Assembly: GCF_030272615.1 (NCBI RefSeq)
Contig: NC_081414.1
Location: forward strand, 765,129,483-765,193,482
Origin: Cryptomeria japonica
Lineage: Eukaryota > Streptophyta > Pinopsida > Cupressales > Cupressaceae
Length of the DNA stretch: 64,000 bases
Reading direction: 5' to 3'
Shown here: positions 10,763 to 22,854 of the stretch, piece by piece
Numbering within the stretch: position 1 is the stretch's first letter
Layout: every line of letters begins with the position of its first letter
Notes under the pieces: model-generated
The model's input: only the letters and a program-made list of their open reading frames with translations
The model's database searches: none
Told to the model about the DNA's origin: nothing
Translations under genes and position numbers: made by a program

Positions 10763-13700
10763 ATGGCATCTTCATCCGCTCCTGAATTTATTGCAAACCC
10801 TACTGTTGTTGAAGTTGTTAAGCGACCTAGACCCATTTTTCAGCTAGTTCCTGAAATTGCTAAGAAAGATGATAGCATAGGTGCATTCTCTCAAATCCCT
10901 AAAGGAGTAGTATATGCTAAAGACCCTAGAATGTATATACATTGTCATATTGATGAACTAGATGATGATGAAATTAAAAATATGTATAAGACTGTAATCT
11001 GTGATGAATCTGGAAATATCAAACCTAAACGTAAGATAGTAGAAACCCTAGGTTTCATTGGAATTCTTAGTATCCCGGATTTCCCCAAGGATATCATAAG
11101 GATTGTGTTAAGCAGAGTACATGGTGAATTTTTTTGGTTAGACTCTATTCATAAAATCACAAAAGAAGCAGTAAAAGCTGTAACAGGGTTACCCTCCATC
11201 AGCAACAGACCTGACAAAACTAAGAAGGTCTCAAATGACTTAGTAACAAACCTAACCGATGCAACATTTGATAAGAGATCTCTAAGGGTAAACGATGTGA
11301 AGGATATAAATATCAGATTTAACAGTATGATCTTAGGTTATAAGGCTACACATGCAAATAGGTTAAACTCAGTTTCTAGCCTATGTATCAAGAGTGCCTA
11401 TGATATGGTCAATGATAATGCAAGGATAGACATATGTGAATGGCTTAAAGATGAGTTGATAGACAATTTGGGTAAGATCAAAAGAGACAAGAAAGGAACA
11501 TTTAGATTTAGAACTTACTTGTTTGTTTGATGCTATACATAACCAAACAAGTACTTGGTATTGGTGCTAGAGATTTTGGATTTGATATACCAGTAGGAAA
11601 ACAACTATCAGATCTATTGAACAATGTGGGAGAGAATAGGGAGAAAAACATAAATGAGCATTTTCAAGCACTAAAGGCTCAAATGAAAACCAGAGCAAGG
11701 CTATCACAAGCTATTGTGGATAAGTATAAAAAAGAAATTTATTTTGTGATAAAGAAAAATGAAATTTGGATGGAGGCAGTAATCCCTAGAACCATCTGGG
11801 TAACTGAAATGGGCTATGAGACAGATGATAACATCATAGAAACTTATGCAAAATCCCTCCTTGAAGCTCCTAAGGAACCGGAAGAGAAAGTATTTGGTAG
11901 TGCAGAAACAATTGAAAGCACTATACAATCAAGGAAAAGAGTTAAGAAAGTAGAAGCAAAGGTTAGGAAGGGATCCTGATAGGCGAAAGCAATTAAGGAA
12001 GATGTGATAATACAAACTGGTATAACTGAAAATGAGTTGTAAGCACTTCAACCGGAAACTCACCTTTCACCAGTTGGAACTTCTTCAGAAAGTGACATAC
12101 CTGTTGTATTCAAGGGAGTTGAGAGGAAAAGAAAACCTTCATCGGCACCTTCTCCTACACCAAAAAGGACAAGATAAAAGCAACAGGCAGTAAGGCCTCT
12201 GACAAAGAAGATGACTCCTAAGAAGAAGGTGAAACAAACTATTACCCCTATTGACAAACTTCTTAGCAAAATAACTGAGGATGGTAAGCTGAAGAATATC
12301 AATAAATGGTACAATACACTATCAACTGATGATAAGGAAAGTATAGAGAATAGTGTAATTTTACGCTTAGACATATACAAGAAATTATTAATGGAAGTTG
12401 TTGATGAAATTCCAAATGACTTGTATAGGAGATTAGAAGCTAGAAGATTATCTATTGTTGAACTGGATAAAAAGATTAAGATTGAAAAATTACTGGCAGT
12501 GCATCTAGTTAACTCACCTAACGAAATAGACAAATTAATCAATGAGGCTAACCGGACAGTGTTTTCTACTACTCACCAGCATGTAGCTCTAATGGCAGGC
12601 AGAGTAAAGGAATTTTCTAAGGAAACTGCTGATGGATGGGATATTTTCTTTGTGGAGAAAGAAAAAAAGGAAGAATTACTCAGACCTAAAACCATCAAAG
12701 TATATCAAAAGGACAAAGACAAGGGTAAAGGTAAGGAAGGTGACTGACAATATGCCCCCACCTCCTTCAGATACTCCACCTATAGATATCATTGAAAATC
12801 AACTGGCCACTGAGAGTATGGAGACTCCAGTAGAAGACACAAACCCTAAATCAGAAATTTTGTTTATAGTAAATGTAGATACTCAGGAAGTTAATGTCGT
12901 GGTTGACAGGGAGACCACTAAGGATAAGGAGAAATATGTGACTACTGAGTCACCGATTGCAGAGGTTGAGTTAAACATAGAAAAACCTTCACAGGCAAAG
13001 CAATCGACAGAGGATACCACTGAGAAACTGGTAGATACAACAGACAAACCATCTGAAGAACCGGCTAAGGAAAGCTCAAAGGCACAAACTGAGGAACCGG
13101 CAACTAAAAACTTAGAGAAACCGTCTGAGACACAATTGGAGAAACCCAAACCCATACAGGTTGAAGCACATGTACAAACAGAGACAATGCCATCGACATA
13201 AACTAAAAAGCCTAAACCTTTGTTTGTGGAAATGCAAACACATACAGACCTACCAGAGGTCGAACAAAGCAAGGAAATAACTACAACCGGTAGCATGGCC
13301 ATTGTAAAAGTTGTTGGACAAACATGTGGTATAGCTATGACAGAATTCAGACCTACTAATGTAACTGAGGTCCTATTAGATTCAATAAAGAAGATCACGA
13401 AATGCAATGCACAAGCCTATAAGGCTATTGATGATACCATACCAATTCTTAAATTGATAGCACCAAAGTGCAGTGTTGAGAACAAATATTCTTTAGGTCA
13501 ACTAGACACGTTGTCTAAGTTTATCACCGGCAACCTATTGACTATTGATAAAATAAATGAGGATACACTTAAGGAAAGAATAATAAAAGAAAAAGAGAAA
13601 TTCTTTGAGGATATTGTTAAGAAAAACAAGGAAGAAATGGACACCCTTTTACCGGAACTTGGAGAAATAATCTATGACTTCAAGAAACTATACAGGGACA

Positions 13701-14152
13701 CTTGTAAAATGAATGTATTAACAGAGGATCTTGACAAGGCGATCAGAAAAGCACAAGAGAAAATAAATAATATTGCTGACAATCTGATTGGCACATCAGA
13801 TTCATTTTTGGAATTAGAAAAAAAAATTGCAGACCAAGAAGAGAAAATCAGGAAACTGGAAAATGACAAACAGGGAATAAAGGACAAGGCAAAGGACTTA
13901 AAATGCAGACTTAGTCTAAGACTAGAGTACCTTATTTCTTTGAGAAAAGAAATATCTGAGGCTCTGGTTCCTGGACTGGAGACACCGGAAGAGAAAATGC
14001 ACATACTCACCGATACAGTGCAGAGAACACAAGAGGCCATAAAAGACTGCAAAACATTCAGCAATGGCATAAATTTAGTTTTGATAGGTATCTTTAAGAT
14101 TGTAACCCACCGGTTACAAGAATCCAGGCAGGACTCCACTGATAGCGAATGA
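10763..14152 (+). pseudogene. LARD1 ORF2: long unknown protein (about 1,130 codons, two frameshifts)
   Basis: I recognise no family. The ORF starts MASSSAPEFIANPTVVEVVK and is open to 11530, shifts one frame to 11527-12747, and shifts back to 12748-14152. The two opposite shifts restore the original frame, so this was one gene. In-frame stops near 11979, 12040, 12175 and 13200 are all of a kind that C-to-T change produces. Segments in order: an alpha/beta-looking N-terminal half with HGEFFWLDSIHKITK (about residues 120-134), a middle region near 12240-12640, an acidic Pro/Thr/Glu-rich linker (12760-13250), and a strong coiled coil at about 13700-13950 (LEKKIADQEEKIRKLENDKQ). LARD2 keeps the same segments. 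The ITKEAVKAVTGLP pattern loosely recalls proteins carried by other plant transposons; that is only an impression. Confidence 0.75.
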
Positions 14153-14157
14153 CAAGC

Positions 14158-14183
14158 TTTGTCATTGATGTCAAAGGGGGAGT
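14158..14183 (+). other. LARD1 inner palindrome and first polypurine tract
   Basis: Just after the ORF2 stop, tttgtcattgatgtcaaa runs straight into a purine tract (aaagggggag). The same arrangement occurs in LARD2 at 56680-56702. A second, LTR-adjacent tract follows at 14323, so each element has two potential plus-strand primers. Confidence 0.7.
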
Positions 14184-14322
14184 AGTGTGATGAGAAAAAT
14201 GATCAAAAAAGGGACATCATCTGCTCAGGGGGAGCATACAGTTTTGGAAAGACAATTTTGGCAGACTATTTTTGGATATTATTTTGGACACTTTTTTTCT
14301 CATGAGTGTTGCCATCAATGCC

Positions 14323-14334
14323 AAAGGGGGAGAT
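14323..14334 (+). other. LARD1 polypurine tract next to 3' LTR
   Basis: aaagggggagat directly precedes the 3' LTR start TGCTGGCAAATG, in the context catcaatgccaaagggggag that LARD2 also has. This is the expected plus-strand priming site. Confidence 0.85.
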
Positions 14335-14581
14335 TGCTGGCAAATGCACACTCCAATGAGAAATTGTAGGTGATTGAAGGTTTTGTCATTGATGGAAACC
14401 TTGCAATCATATGATACCAACAAGACAAAATACCGACACCGGCAACGACAAACTCTACACCAGCACACAGAACACCGACAGTGAAAGGAAGGATATCGGC
14501 ATCTTGACCAACAAGAATTTTGTTTATAATGTATTTTGCAATTAATTGTAAAATCATTGTAGGCTGACATGGCAAGTTGTA
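14335..14581 (+). repeat. LARD1 3' LTR, truncated after about 247 bp
   Basis: It matches the start of the 5' LTR base for base with scattered, mostly transition, differences, up to ggcaagttgta. There it breaks off into unrelated sequence. About 540 bp of the LTR and the right target duplication are missing, by deletion or recombination. Confidence 0.9.
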
Positions 14582-15304
14582 TGAGAATTATTTTGTTAAC
14601 ATTTATTATGCTCTCTGCCAAGTTTTAGGGAAGTTTCCAAAAAAAGCTACACCAATTAGAAAGATGCTAATGGAAATGAGAACTCAACACAAGTTTGTGA
14701 ACATTCATTGAGGAGGAGATACATTAGGGACTTATCAAAATAAGAGAAGGGGTAAGAAATATTATTTTCAAATACTATGCCTTAGTATGCCATATAATCC
14801 TGCACCAACACAGGTGAATGGAGTAACATGTTAGGGTTAAGGTTTGTTGATGAAATTGGAAGGGCACTATAAATTCAAAGTTGGTGTTACTCATTGGGTA
14901 ACCATTGTCTCACTGCTAATTATTTAACCTTACATGAGTTATTTTTTGTCAAGGTAACTTCATGTTGTGGTTACCTCCTCAATAGACTACCAACAAAGAT
15001 CAAAGATTTGTTAAGGCCATAGGTAGAAAGGATGGATGAGGCTACGAAATTCAACCATGGTGATTGGTTCTTTTTCTCAGACTACACGCTTATAAGGATT
15101 TATGGTTGCCCCCAAGCACTACACCAAATCCTATTTTTTATAACTCCCTAGTTAGCATTTTTGGAATACATGTGGCAATTCATGTGGAGGGAAATAAATT
15201 ATGCATGGGAAGAAGAAGGGATATTTCCTTCCTAAATTTGTCAAGTATGGTGATTACATAATTGGTTCTAGCACATTAGAAAAGGTCCAAAATTATATGG
15301 GTAG
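14582..15304 (+). pseudogene. Element X, ORF part 2 (unknown protein, decayed)
   Basis: Pieces of a continuous protein can be read in shifting frames: KKATPIRKMLMEMRTQHKF near 14640-14700, ATKFNHGDWFFFSDYTLIRI near 15037-15096 and KFVKYGDYIIGSSTLEKVQ near 15230-15290. The last frame continues without shift into 45716 once the minus-strand Gypsy element and one copy of its GGTAG duplication are left out, which shows that the insertion cut a once-continuous gene. No domain is recognised. The 5-base duplication at 15300-15304 is the left target-site copy. Confidence 0.5.
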
Positions 15305-16424
15305 TGAACCAAGGGAAAATCCACAAGAGGGTTAATGGTTAGATTAAATCAAAATAAACATAAAACACAAAAAAAAGACCATTGTACCTTCACAAAAACA
15401 ATCTCTTGTTCCTTAGATTAGACCTTCGGTGAAATGAAGAATGTTGCCCTTCCTCACTTGATTGGATTGGTCCTATGGAAGGATTGTGGATTGCTCTCCA
15501 CTACAGAACAAGATTGGATAATGTTTGATAGATGGATGGATTGGATGATAATGGCTAAATGTGGGATGATTTGGGAATTATGAGGGCATGATGGAGTATT
15601 TCCATCCTCCAATGGAAAACATAAGAATATGATGGAAGTGGATATAGAAATGAGGGGAGGAGACCCCAATTTATAGATCAGAGGAGGCCAAAATGGAGGG
15701 CCAAGATTGAATTTGTTATGAAGGGCTAGGATTGAAAGAAAGAGGAGGAGAGGATTGAGAGGAAACGGTGTGGGATTCAAGAGATATGCCATAAAGACAT
15801 TTCTTGCCTCCACACCTCTCAAGGTACATGGGTAAGTTCCTCAAGTACATTGGGAAGAGAAAAGGAATTAAAAATTCCAAAATAAGAGGATGTGTGGCAA
15901 GACTAAATGGATAAAGGAATTAAAAATTCCTTGGGAAGAGGATGCATGGGGAGATTCAAAGAATTTGAAGTTATTTGAAAGGATCAAGGTGATTAGGGAT
16001 GTGCAAATGATTAAGGAGATTGATTAGGTGGCTTAATGAGTGATTAAAGTGCAAGTTGGAAAGTTAGGAGGATGTGACATGAGTGAAGGAGTTGAAAATT
16101 AGGGAATAATATTAAGTGGGATTATAGAAAAATTAATTAGGCTAAGTGAGGATTAAGAAAAGTGATTTTTTAGGAAACACATGAGTAGCCTAGTTAATTG
16201 AGATTAATTAACCAGACAAGGTTTAGAAGAAATAAAATCATTTTAGAAGAAAAAGGGGAATAATCAATTTTGATAAACTAACTATAAGGTTGCAATGATA
16301 AAATTAATTAAATAAGATTAAATTGCTTTTAAGAGGAATAAATACCAACACAATTAATTAAATTAATTATGTGGAGAGGCTTAAATTAATTAAATATTAA
16401 TTTAATTAATTTTAGGTGTCTACA
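15305..16424 (-). repeat. 3' LTR of the minus-strand Gypsy element
   Basis: The LTR is 1,120 bp and on the minus strand runs from TGTAGACACCTAAAATTAAT to CCCTTGGTTCA. Near 15770-15870 (read in reverse) it contains sequence related to the Tat LTR: the aagaaatgtctttatggca block and CCCAATG motifs around ccttggg. Frames seen here on either strand are LTR shadows. Confidence 0.9.
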
Positions 16425-16440
16425 TTTTTCCCCTCTTTGA
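16425..16440 (-). other. Polypurine tract of the minus-strand element
   Basis: On the minus strand the sequence tcaaagaggggaaaaa lies immediately before the LTR start TGTAGACACC. The Tat element has tcaaagaggggcaaaa in the same place. Confidence 0.85.
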
Positions 16441-17344
16441 TATAGCATCAAGAAGTGAAGTTATATCAAAGAAGAATAAAACATAGTGGATGGAAAGGAT
16501 AAGGACTAGTAGCATTATGCCCCAATCATAGGTGAGATGAGAAAGGATGGCGAGGAGGTAGTGATATTCCCCCTTGAGAGGACATACAGTTTCTAAGAAC
16601 ATGGGTGTGCTCTCGAAATGGATAGGAGGTCTAGAAGAAAAAGATAAGGATGAAGATGTTGAAAGGGGAATGAATGAATTGGAGTCTCCAAGATATATGG
16701 ATGGAATGAGATGAATGAAAAAAATGATGTGAGTGGAATGGATTTCTTGTTGTGTAGATGTGGAGAGCAAACCTAGTTTTGATTTTATAACGAACTATCT
16801 ACACCACTAACTATAGAAGTCAGGATGTTGTGAATATCTAATGCGTGGAATAGACTCTCAGACAATAGGTATCTCTATTCACACAGGTTCACAAACATTG
16901 GTGATGATCTAAATGCGAGACTGTAGGATCATACAAGAGAAACCATCAAACATGCCATACCACAAAAACAATTCCCCATTATACACCAACCAAGACATAC
17001 CAAGATATAGGATGATCAAGGAACCCCTGAATAGGTATAATCATAGGACACAAGATAAAAATCAAAACAAAAAGATCAATCATGCAAACAACATACACAA
17101 GGCCAACTTATATCTCTTGCCAAGAGTAGGACATGGGCTTGGATAGACTGTCGAACATGAGAAGGATACATCCCGATGGGCAGGTGATGGCTTTGGATAA
17201 ACTTCTAGACATGGGAAGGATGCATCTCGATGGGCAGGGTGTACATAAATTGATGGAGGCAATAGATAAGTCGGTTGTGTAGGGTCTGCAGATGGGAGGA
17301 TTTTCACTTGGATTTGATTAACACAGTATGGATGGGTGTTTGGA
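16441..17344 (-). other. 3' untranslated part of the minus-strand element, no gene seen
   Basis: No frame with family resemblance is visible. The stretch lies between the last Pro-rich frames and the polypurine tract. Short repeats around 17130-17230 (ggatgcatctcgatgggcag and variants) occur twice. Confidence 0.5.
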
Positions 17345-20300
17345 TTACGTGTGAGTTAGTATAAGATCAAATAGATGGGAAAAGTTCAGTGTGATGGGGG
17401 TCATAAATGGATTGGATAAAATGGGAGGGGGATAAATGATTGAATAGGATTCGATGGGATGGAGAATATGGTTGGATTTGATTGGATGAGATAGGAAATA
17501 TGATTGAATTGGATAGGATTGGACTGTGGATATAGAATAAATGGATTGGAACCAATGACAAGGGAGAACCAAGGCTTGGTAAAAGGATGGAATGGAGGAA
17601 TAGATTGCTTGAATAGATGGAGGGATTAAGTAGATGGATAGTGATAGTATATGGAGGACTAAAGGATGAAATATAGGTGGAATGGGGATCCAAGAACTAT
17701 GTTGCAAAGAAGGAAAATTCCCCACTGAAGGTAGTGCAATGGTGGATAAAGATGTATGAGATGGAATAATAATGTGGAATGAATATGGATGGAGGAAAAA
17801 TGTAGGCTTGTGTTTTCCAAAGAATGCATGGATATTATTTTGCCTTTATATTGATCAAGATTGGTTTGGATAGAATTAGGGATATGAGATAGAGGATTGT
17901 ATAGGATAGTCAAGATCAAAGATAGGAAAGGAGGATGGACTTAGATAGGATTATTGATAGGAGATGGAGGTTAAATGAGTATTTGGATGGTAGGATGACC
18001 TGGATGAAGCTTGCCCCCAATTGTAGAGTGAAAGAGGGTGAGGGGATTACATATGATTCTTTTTAACCAATTTTTCATCATGGTACTTACCCAAGGTTCC
18101 ATAAGAAGTGGTTTTCACCATTGGATGGATTTTTTTATTTATTTTTCTCTTTTCTCTCTTTTTTTTAAATTTTTTTCAGAAATAGTTTGGATGGATATTT
18201 ATGGGGATAAGTGGATGCAAATATGTGGATTTGGAAGATTGTGGATGTGTGAAAGGGAGATGGAGGGAGGACTCAAGCATCTAGCTCCATGGATAGTATC
18301 CCTTAAATTTCTATTTAATTGAAGCAAGATAACTGGTGGTATGCTCATAAATGTTGGTAGAAATAGACGTGGAGATGAAATGTATGGAAGATGGAGGGGG
18401 ATAAGGATTTATGCAAAAGATGGGATGGGATTATGGAAAATGGATGTTGGATGGATGGGGTTGTGGAACACATGTGGATAAATGGATGGGGATGTTGGGA
18501 AGATAAACATTGGCAAACACCATAAAGGTGGTGGAGTTGTGGAGGAGAGGATTTTAATTTAGATGTTGGATCAAGTGTGGATTTTGGGACATGAGGACCC
18601 AAAATACATGAAGGGGATGAGGGACTTAAGATAGTGAATTTTGGGACGTAAGGATCCAAAATGGATTTTGAAGATGGAGGATTGCTAGATGGAGGACTAG
18701 AGGACTTATGAGTGGAGGGAGCTTCTGGATTAACAAGTTTAGATACTAATTTGGATTTCTCTTTGAGATGCATTTCCTCTATGAGTAGCTTGAGAATCCA
18801 TAAAGTTTTTTATTTTTTCTTTTTGGGTCTTTGTGGCCTTTTGGATTTATCTTTCTTTTGGATCATATTTTTCTTTTCTTGAGCATGTCTTTTTAATGGG
18901 ACATGTTGATCCTTGGATTTTTGTGGACTTTTAGCTCATTATTAATTTTATATTTATCATCCAAATTGCTTCCAATAGCAATGGTTCAGGTGTATGAGGA
19001 TGTATAACTTGGAGATTTTATGGCTGGGATGATGGAGGGAGAATGTGGGAAGTGATTCAAGGATGTTTACCTTTGTTGATATTGCTTAGGGATCATTTAA
19101 GGTGATGGAGTGGTGGATGGAGGGATGTAACGACCCAATATGGATGGAAGGAATGAAGGGTATGATTTTGGAACATAAGGACCCAAAATGGGTGTGGAAG
19201 ATGGGAGATGGAGTGATTTTGATTTATATAAAGAGATTTTGGATTTAGGATGGATGAACAATATACCAACATCTTGAGCATGAGATTTATCTCCAACGCC
19301 ATATGAACTTTCATTTTCTTTGACCTAAAGGGGTTCCAATATGCCTTTCTCATGGAGGCCTAACCCTTTTCCTTGATAATTCATTTTTTCACAAATTCTT
19401 TTTTCAATGGCATACTTATTATTTCAGAAACAAGATACGAGTCCATTTTGAGGGGGATGGGATGTGGAAGGGATTGTAAGCTCTTGGAGGAAACTAGAGT
19501 GGATGAAGGTGTAATAGGAAAGTTGACAGGTATGAGATTCATAGAAAACTTGGATAGGGGTGATGGGATCTTGTGTAGGATTGAGATCTTGTGGGTGATT
19601 AGGATCATGCGAGGGATTAAGATCATGTGGAATACTTTGATCTTGACTTCGGATGGGATCACATGGTGGAGTGGAAGGTATGATTGGATCTTGAGGCGGA
19701 AGGGGATCATGCAATGGGATGGGGTGGATACTTTCTTTGTGAAATGTAATGGGATTGTGAGAGGGAGTGATTTGATCTTGACATGGAGGGGAATCATTAT
19801 ATTGGATAAAAGGGATGTTTGTATCTTGATGAGGAATGAGATACTGAAGGGGATTAAGAGGGATAATTGGATCGTGAGATGGAAGGGGATCATGGGATGG
19901 AGTGGAGGGTAGACTTGGATTTTGAGATGGAGAGGAATCATGAGATGGAGGGATGCTTTGATCTTGAGCTAGAAGGTGATCATGCAATAGGGAGGAGGGG
20001 AAGTTTCCTCTTGAAATGTAATGGGTTTGTGAGATGGAGTGATTTTATCTCAAAGTGGAAAGGAATCTATGCTTGCATGCTCTGGAACAAGATCGTGACA
20101 TGTTGGGGGTTGGGGGAATGTTATTATGGAGGAGTAGGTGGATTCTTTGACTTGGATAGATAGGGGGATGGGAGTATCATGAAGTGTAGTGGATTGAGGT
20201 GTGTCTTGATGGGGAGGAGATAGAGGTAGATGTAGGACTTGAGGAGATTGGAAAAAAGTGTTTTAAGGTAGGGATTTTGTCTCCTTTGCTAGTATTTCTT

Positions 20301-20732
20301 GGATAAAATTGTGGAGAAAGGACTTGGATGATGGGGATGGAGTAGATTTTGAATGATTAGGATTATGTGAAGGTTTAGGATTATATGGAAGATTGGATTG
20401 GGATGTGGATGGAGGAGAAGAGGGAGGTATAGATGTTGGATATGAGAGGTGTATGTGTTAAGGATACTATGAAGACATGGATGAGGAATAAGATGGATTT
20501 CCCTTGTCAAAGGTAGGGGAAGGATAAGGAATGTGGGATGAATTGGGATTGACTTGGTGAGTTGGGGTGGGACACAAGAATAGGCAGATATTGGATAAAT
20601 TTGAGGCATGCATGAGTTAGATGGGAATGGTTGATAGGGTGATCCTTGAACTTCTATAACAATTTCTTCAAACCACCCCATGATGCTTGAATGTGGGTTT
20701 TGGGTAGCCAACTTTTTCTTTTGACAATGCAA
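17345..20732 (-). pseudogene. Degenerate Pro/His/Ser-rich coding region (gag-like, unidentified)
   Basis: A chain of minus-strand frames (20732-20289, 19987-19424, 19353-19093, 18773-18345, 17919-17345) encodes unusually Pro-, His-, Ser- and Ile-rich peptides. The first begins MHCQKKKLATQNPHSSIMGW. The second is a degenerate repeat of units like HDPLPSQDPIIP. The DNA is correspondingly repetitive (gatcttgagatggaggggatcatg-type units). The region sits where gag would be expected in this element. It may be a decayed gag with an expanded low-complexity part, or merely a repeat array that keeps frames open. No catalytic motif is present. Overlapping plus-strand frames (for example 19373-19912) look like shadows. 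Confidence 0.35.
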
Positions 20733-22854
20733 AGGGTAACCTCAAGATTATGAGAATGGGAAGACAACTTGGAATTGGATGGATAGACTTGATTGAGAAA
20801 AGTGATGAGATGATGCTAGATGAAGATGAGGACTAGGACTTAGCATCTTCATATTTGATTGAGGAATGATTAAACTCAATTTGATTTGCTTGGATTGGAT
20901 TGGGTTTGATTTGACATGATTGGATTGGATTGGGTTTGATTTGATTTGATTGGATTGGTCCTTGGATTAGGACAAGATTGATTTGGGATAAGATGAAACC
21001 TTAGCCCTTGGATTAGGACTTAGATGGGAATCAATGATGTTAACCACAAACCAAGGTGACAACCAAGCTAGGTAAAATTCAGACCCTTGGGTTAAGATGC
21101 AATTGATCAAGCCTTCTTCTACTTAGGATAGCCTTACGTTCCTAAGAAAAAGAAGGTAAAAGGATTAAAGGGTTTTCATTAACCCAAAATGATTAAGCAA
21201 AGGTACTTTGGGAAGATTCTTTCCCAAGCACAGAATCTAATTGATGTTTGATTAAAGATAAAGGTCTAAATCAAACTTTCACAAAGTGTCGACCTTAGGA
21301 TGAGGTTTATTGATTAGGATTGATTGAAGTTTTAGAGATTTTATTAGGTTATTGTGCTAAGTCCTTAAGGATGGAATGAAAATGATTATGAGAGAATGAG
21401 TTGTTGATAGGAAGAAGGGGAAGGTTACTCGAGACTGGATTGATGATTGGATAGAGATATTAGTTGGGGATTGATGATCGTTTGGATGGATGAAAACGGA
21501 TTGGGCATTTGACTTAGGTGGAGACGTTGAAGTAGGACAAAGACGTTGAAATAGTGAGGCGAAGACGTCGAATTGCAGGCGGGGATGTTGAAGGACGGTT
21601 TGGCTATGAAAAATGAATTAGTTTTTTTGGAACGCAGTCAAATCTGGTCAATTTGGAAAATATTTGATTTGTCTACTCTTGGCGAGAAAATATCAAACAC
21701 ATTGGCCAAGTTTTCAATGCTTATGAGAAGCATGAATGTGATTGGGGCCTAGATTAGCCCAAGATAACAAAGATACATGGAGACACATCAAACATACAAC
21801 CTAGGTTCAAAAAAGGAAACCATTCAATGGGCCTCTCACACAAGCAATAGCTCAAACAAGCAGAAAAATAAAGACTCTAGTAGCACTGGCTCCCACTTAC
21901 AATGCACTCAATTCTCAGGCATACTAGATTCTTTTACCCCAAAGATCTGGAGATCATATGAGGTATTTTTGTCTCATCTTGAGTGGGTACATGAGAGGTA
22001 ACTTCGTGGTACGATCCGCATCCCCTGCACCATGAATGTAGGATTTTGGTTACACCACAACAAGACTCTTAGGGTAAAAGCACAATGCTTTGTCACACTT
22101 TTATAAAGGAAACAACCAATACCACTAAAATAGTTTAACTTCGACCGCATAAAAGTGGCATTTCTAAATTGAATTTTGAAATTATGTAAACTGATCAAAT
22201 GTAGAAATATGAATGAAATTTATGTTTGTAATTTAAACAAAAAATTAGAAAAAAAATTGATATTTTTTTATAAATTAAAGGACAAATTTTTCATTACTGA
22301 AAAAATGTTGAAAATTATGGGTTCTAGTCGACGTCACCAAAAAAAATGAAAACAGACTTATTTGTTTCTAATTTTTTTCCAAATAGAGAACATATATATG
22401 CGGTGTTAAAAAAATAAAATAAAAATTTGATGTATATTTTTCTCGTTATAATATTTTGAAGTCCAACATAGCTAAATTTGACAATTTTCATTTGGCGTCA
22501 CCTTTTGATTACTAAATTTATCATTAACAAAAAAAAAATCCTTTTTGAGAAGATTCTCTCATCTTGTGAAAAATAATAATTAGTTTTAAATCATTTAATA
22601 TTTTTTTTAAAATTTCTAATCAACCTCTTTTTAAACTTTAAAATGCTACTCACAATGTTTAATTAATAAAAAATATTAAAATTAATCAAAATACTATAAA
22701 AATTATATGTCTAGATTTGTGACTTCGAGCTCTACAAAAGGGTATTTTTTGATTTTTGTAAAAAAATATTCTCCTTGAAGAAAAACTGAGCAAAAGTAAA
22801 AATTTTCAGAAATACAATTTTTTTTCACCTTTTTTGTGCCACATCACATGACAC
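20733..22854 (-). other. Internal sequence of the minus-strand element, no gene seen
   Basis: 20880-20960 has short tandem repeats of ggattggattgggtttgattt. 21515-21600 has four variants of agacgttgaa, a motif also seen at 42470-42850 in the leader of the same element. 22200-22830 is very AT-rich with poly(A/T) runs. No coding pattern was recognised. Confidence 0.5.

Larger units (their letters stand above)
8488..14581 (+). mobile_element. LARD1: Copia-like LTR element without pol, 3' LTR truncated
   Basis: The element has a 5' LTR (8488-9273), a tRNA-Met primer site, a coiled-coil/CCHC gag, a second long ORF of unknown function (10763-14152), two polypurine tracts and a 3' LTR cut off after about 247 bp. 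There is no protease, integrase, RT or RNase H, so mobilisation would have needed a partner element. Such internally large, pol-less LTR elements are called LARDs. A full relative, LARD2, lies at 49318-57994 with the same gene order. The target duplication cannot be checked because the right end is lost. It interrupts the ORF of element X. Confidence 0.85.

Noticed and set aside
19373-20163. Plus-strand ORFs rich in Gly, Ile, Arg and Trp
   Set aside because: They mirror the repetitive minus-strand region and show no family resemblance; composition keeps both strands open.
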